A stretch of DNA of 64,000 bases from Ifrita kowaldi (taxonomy: Eukaryota; Chordata; Aves; Passeriformes; Cinclosomatidae), in NCBI GenBank assembly GCA_013398055.1, contig VZRS01007507.1, positions 496,001 through 560,000 on the forward strand, given 5' to 3'. Numbering within the stretch: position 1 is the first letter of the stretch; the number at the start of each line of letters is the position of its first letter. Below, in pieces: positions 62,662 through 64,000 of this stretch. Under the pieces are notes generated by a model. That model saw nothing but the letters and a program-made list of their open reading frames with translations. It was not told the DNA's origin and did no database searches. Made by a program: the position numbers and the translations under genes.

Positions 62662-64000
62662 GTCTACCTGCAATCAGACAGCCTGTTGTAGGCTCTATGC
62701 TGGCCCACACAATCAGAAACTTCTCTCTTCATTCACTTTTATGTCAAAGGTTACATTTATCAGGAAAAATCTCCTTTATTGGTCCCTTTCTTGAAATTCT
62801 CCCTCTCTAACATCCTTGGAGATTGCTGTGACACTTCTCCCCTAAACTAAGGGCTCTCTCACCCCTTTCAACAGAGCTAATTTTGTCAGATACATCCTGC
62901 AATTGATTGTTCTATTATGTTGGTTATTAATAAAAAGTAAACATTCCCCAGCCTGTACCTGGCAAGCTATGAAGTTTGTGTATTTGACTGGAATCCTCAA
63001 TACAAACATGCAAACGAGATTCACCCATGCAGTGCATCACTGGCACTTGGCTGAGAACGGTGTGGGAGGCACCTCCTTTGGGGTGATATTTGCATTGTGG
63101 TGACTGAACTCCAGATCCTATCTTTCAAAGGTGTGGCAATAACAACATAACTTCAAATGCAGCAAACTCCAAGGTGTACATCAGGCAGAGTGCCTGATGA
63201 AGGAGATAACTAAAGAAATGGTGATGGGAGCTGCTTTACTGTCAGAATAGTCATACAGGAGGAAATACAGAAGAAATAAGGTGCGCTTTACTTCATCTGG
63301 AAGACTTTTCCTGAAACATATGAAGCCTTTTAAGGAGACAAACAAAATCCAGTCCACTCAGCAATGGGACGTCCTATCTAGAGCATATTCCATCTATGAA
63401 AGAATAAAGACACAGTTTCACAGGTCAACAGTTATTGCTAAGTATTGTACATTAAATAGGTAGAATCCAGTTTTCTACTCTGGAAATTACTTTTCGTGTG
63501 TGTCCAAGTGCCGTTTTTTTAAACACTGTGGAAAAACTAGTGACCTTCATCGAGTCATTGATTCTTCTTTGTCTCTCTCATATAACAGGCAGTTTCACAG
63601 TTCACTTTGCCATCTCATAATTTTAATTTCACTGCTGAACACTGTTAAACATTTCCAATGCATGCACACCATCACAACTGTTGCACCCTATTTCACATTG
63701 GTTTGATAATAAATCACTGGGGTAATAAATCACACTGTCCTGTGGGAAAGCAGAAGCAAAAAACAGAAGGATACAAACTGCTCTTCAACATACTTATTTA
63801 CTTAACCTGACGATTCGATAGAGGAAAACTCTACATAAAATGGCGGGATCATGGGAGCAAAAGGGAGGGGATGGCAAATCAGAAAGTGCTCCGTCATTAC
63901 AAAAGGTGAGGGAGGTGGTAGCCATGATGCTGTGATATTACTCAGACATTACTCCTCTGTAACTGGAAGAGAGGGTGCTGGAGCAATTTCTGCTCTTCCT
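62662..64000. other. Intergenic, nothing recognised
   Basis: AT-rich DNA to the window end with only short chance open frames. Confidence 0.45.

Noticed and set aside
62474..62794. Frames on both strands through the 62482-62661 duplication, with an internal repeat peptide
   Set aside because: They exist only because of the duplicated contig end and include an undetermined base.

Overview
The window looks like avian nuclear DNA. CR1 LINE fragments are scattered through it, an LTR-like block resembles those of bird endogenous retroviruses, introns are compact, and the one certain gene encodes a protein very close to the chicken WDR1 that I recall. Two single-N gaps (24349 and 62574) show that it comes from a draft scaffold.

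The gene is WDR1 (actin-interacting protein 1) on the minus strand, running from a CpG-rich promoter near 24.5-24.7 kb to a poly(A) signal at 5791-5796. I reconstructed 15 coding exons. The reading phase closes at all 14 junctions and gives 607 residues, assuming the two N-terminal residues lost in the gap at 24349. Thirteen introns are GT-AG. The intron between exons 9 and 10 begins with ATATCC and ends in AC, with a TTCCTTAAT branch site 13 nt before the acceptor: a minor-spliceosome (U12-type) AT-AC intron.

Layout: 1-5769 is downstream intergenic DNA with CR1 remnants and a 44-A tract. 5770-24348 is the WDR1 3' UTR, exons and introns, with a sense-strand CR1 in the U12-type intron. 24135-24690 is a CpG island holding a GC-rich minisatellite and the first gap. 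24690-64000 is AT-rich DNA with no recognisable protein-coding gene. It holds a minus-strand CR1 piece near 40.4 kb, a possible small transcription unit at 41.5-42.3 kb, a possible ancient LINE remnant near 46 kb, an LTR-like block near 49.3 kb, simple repeats, and an exact 87-bp duplication across the second gap that looks like an assembly artefact.

From amniote gene order I expect SLC2A9 beyond the left edge and ZNF518B/CLNK beyond the right edge, but neither is visible here. I found no bacterial-type system, CRISPR array or RNA gene. The observations most worth checking are the AT-AC intron, the lost WDR1 start codon, and the 41.5-42.3 kb candidate unit.
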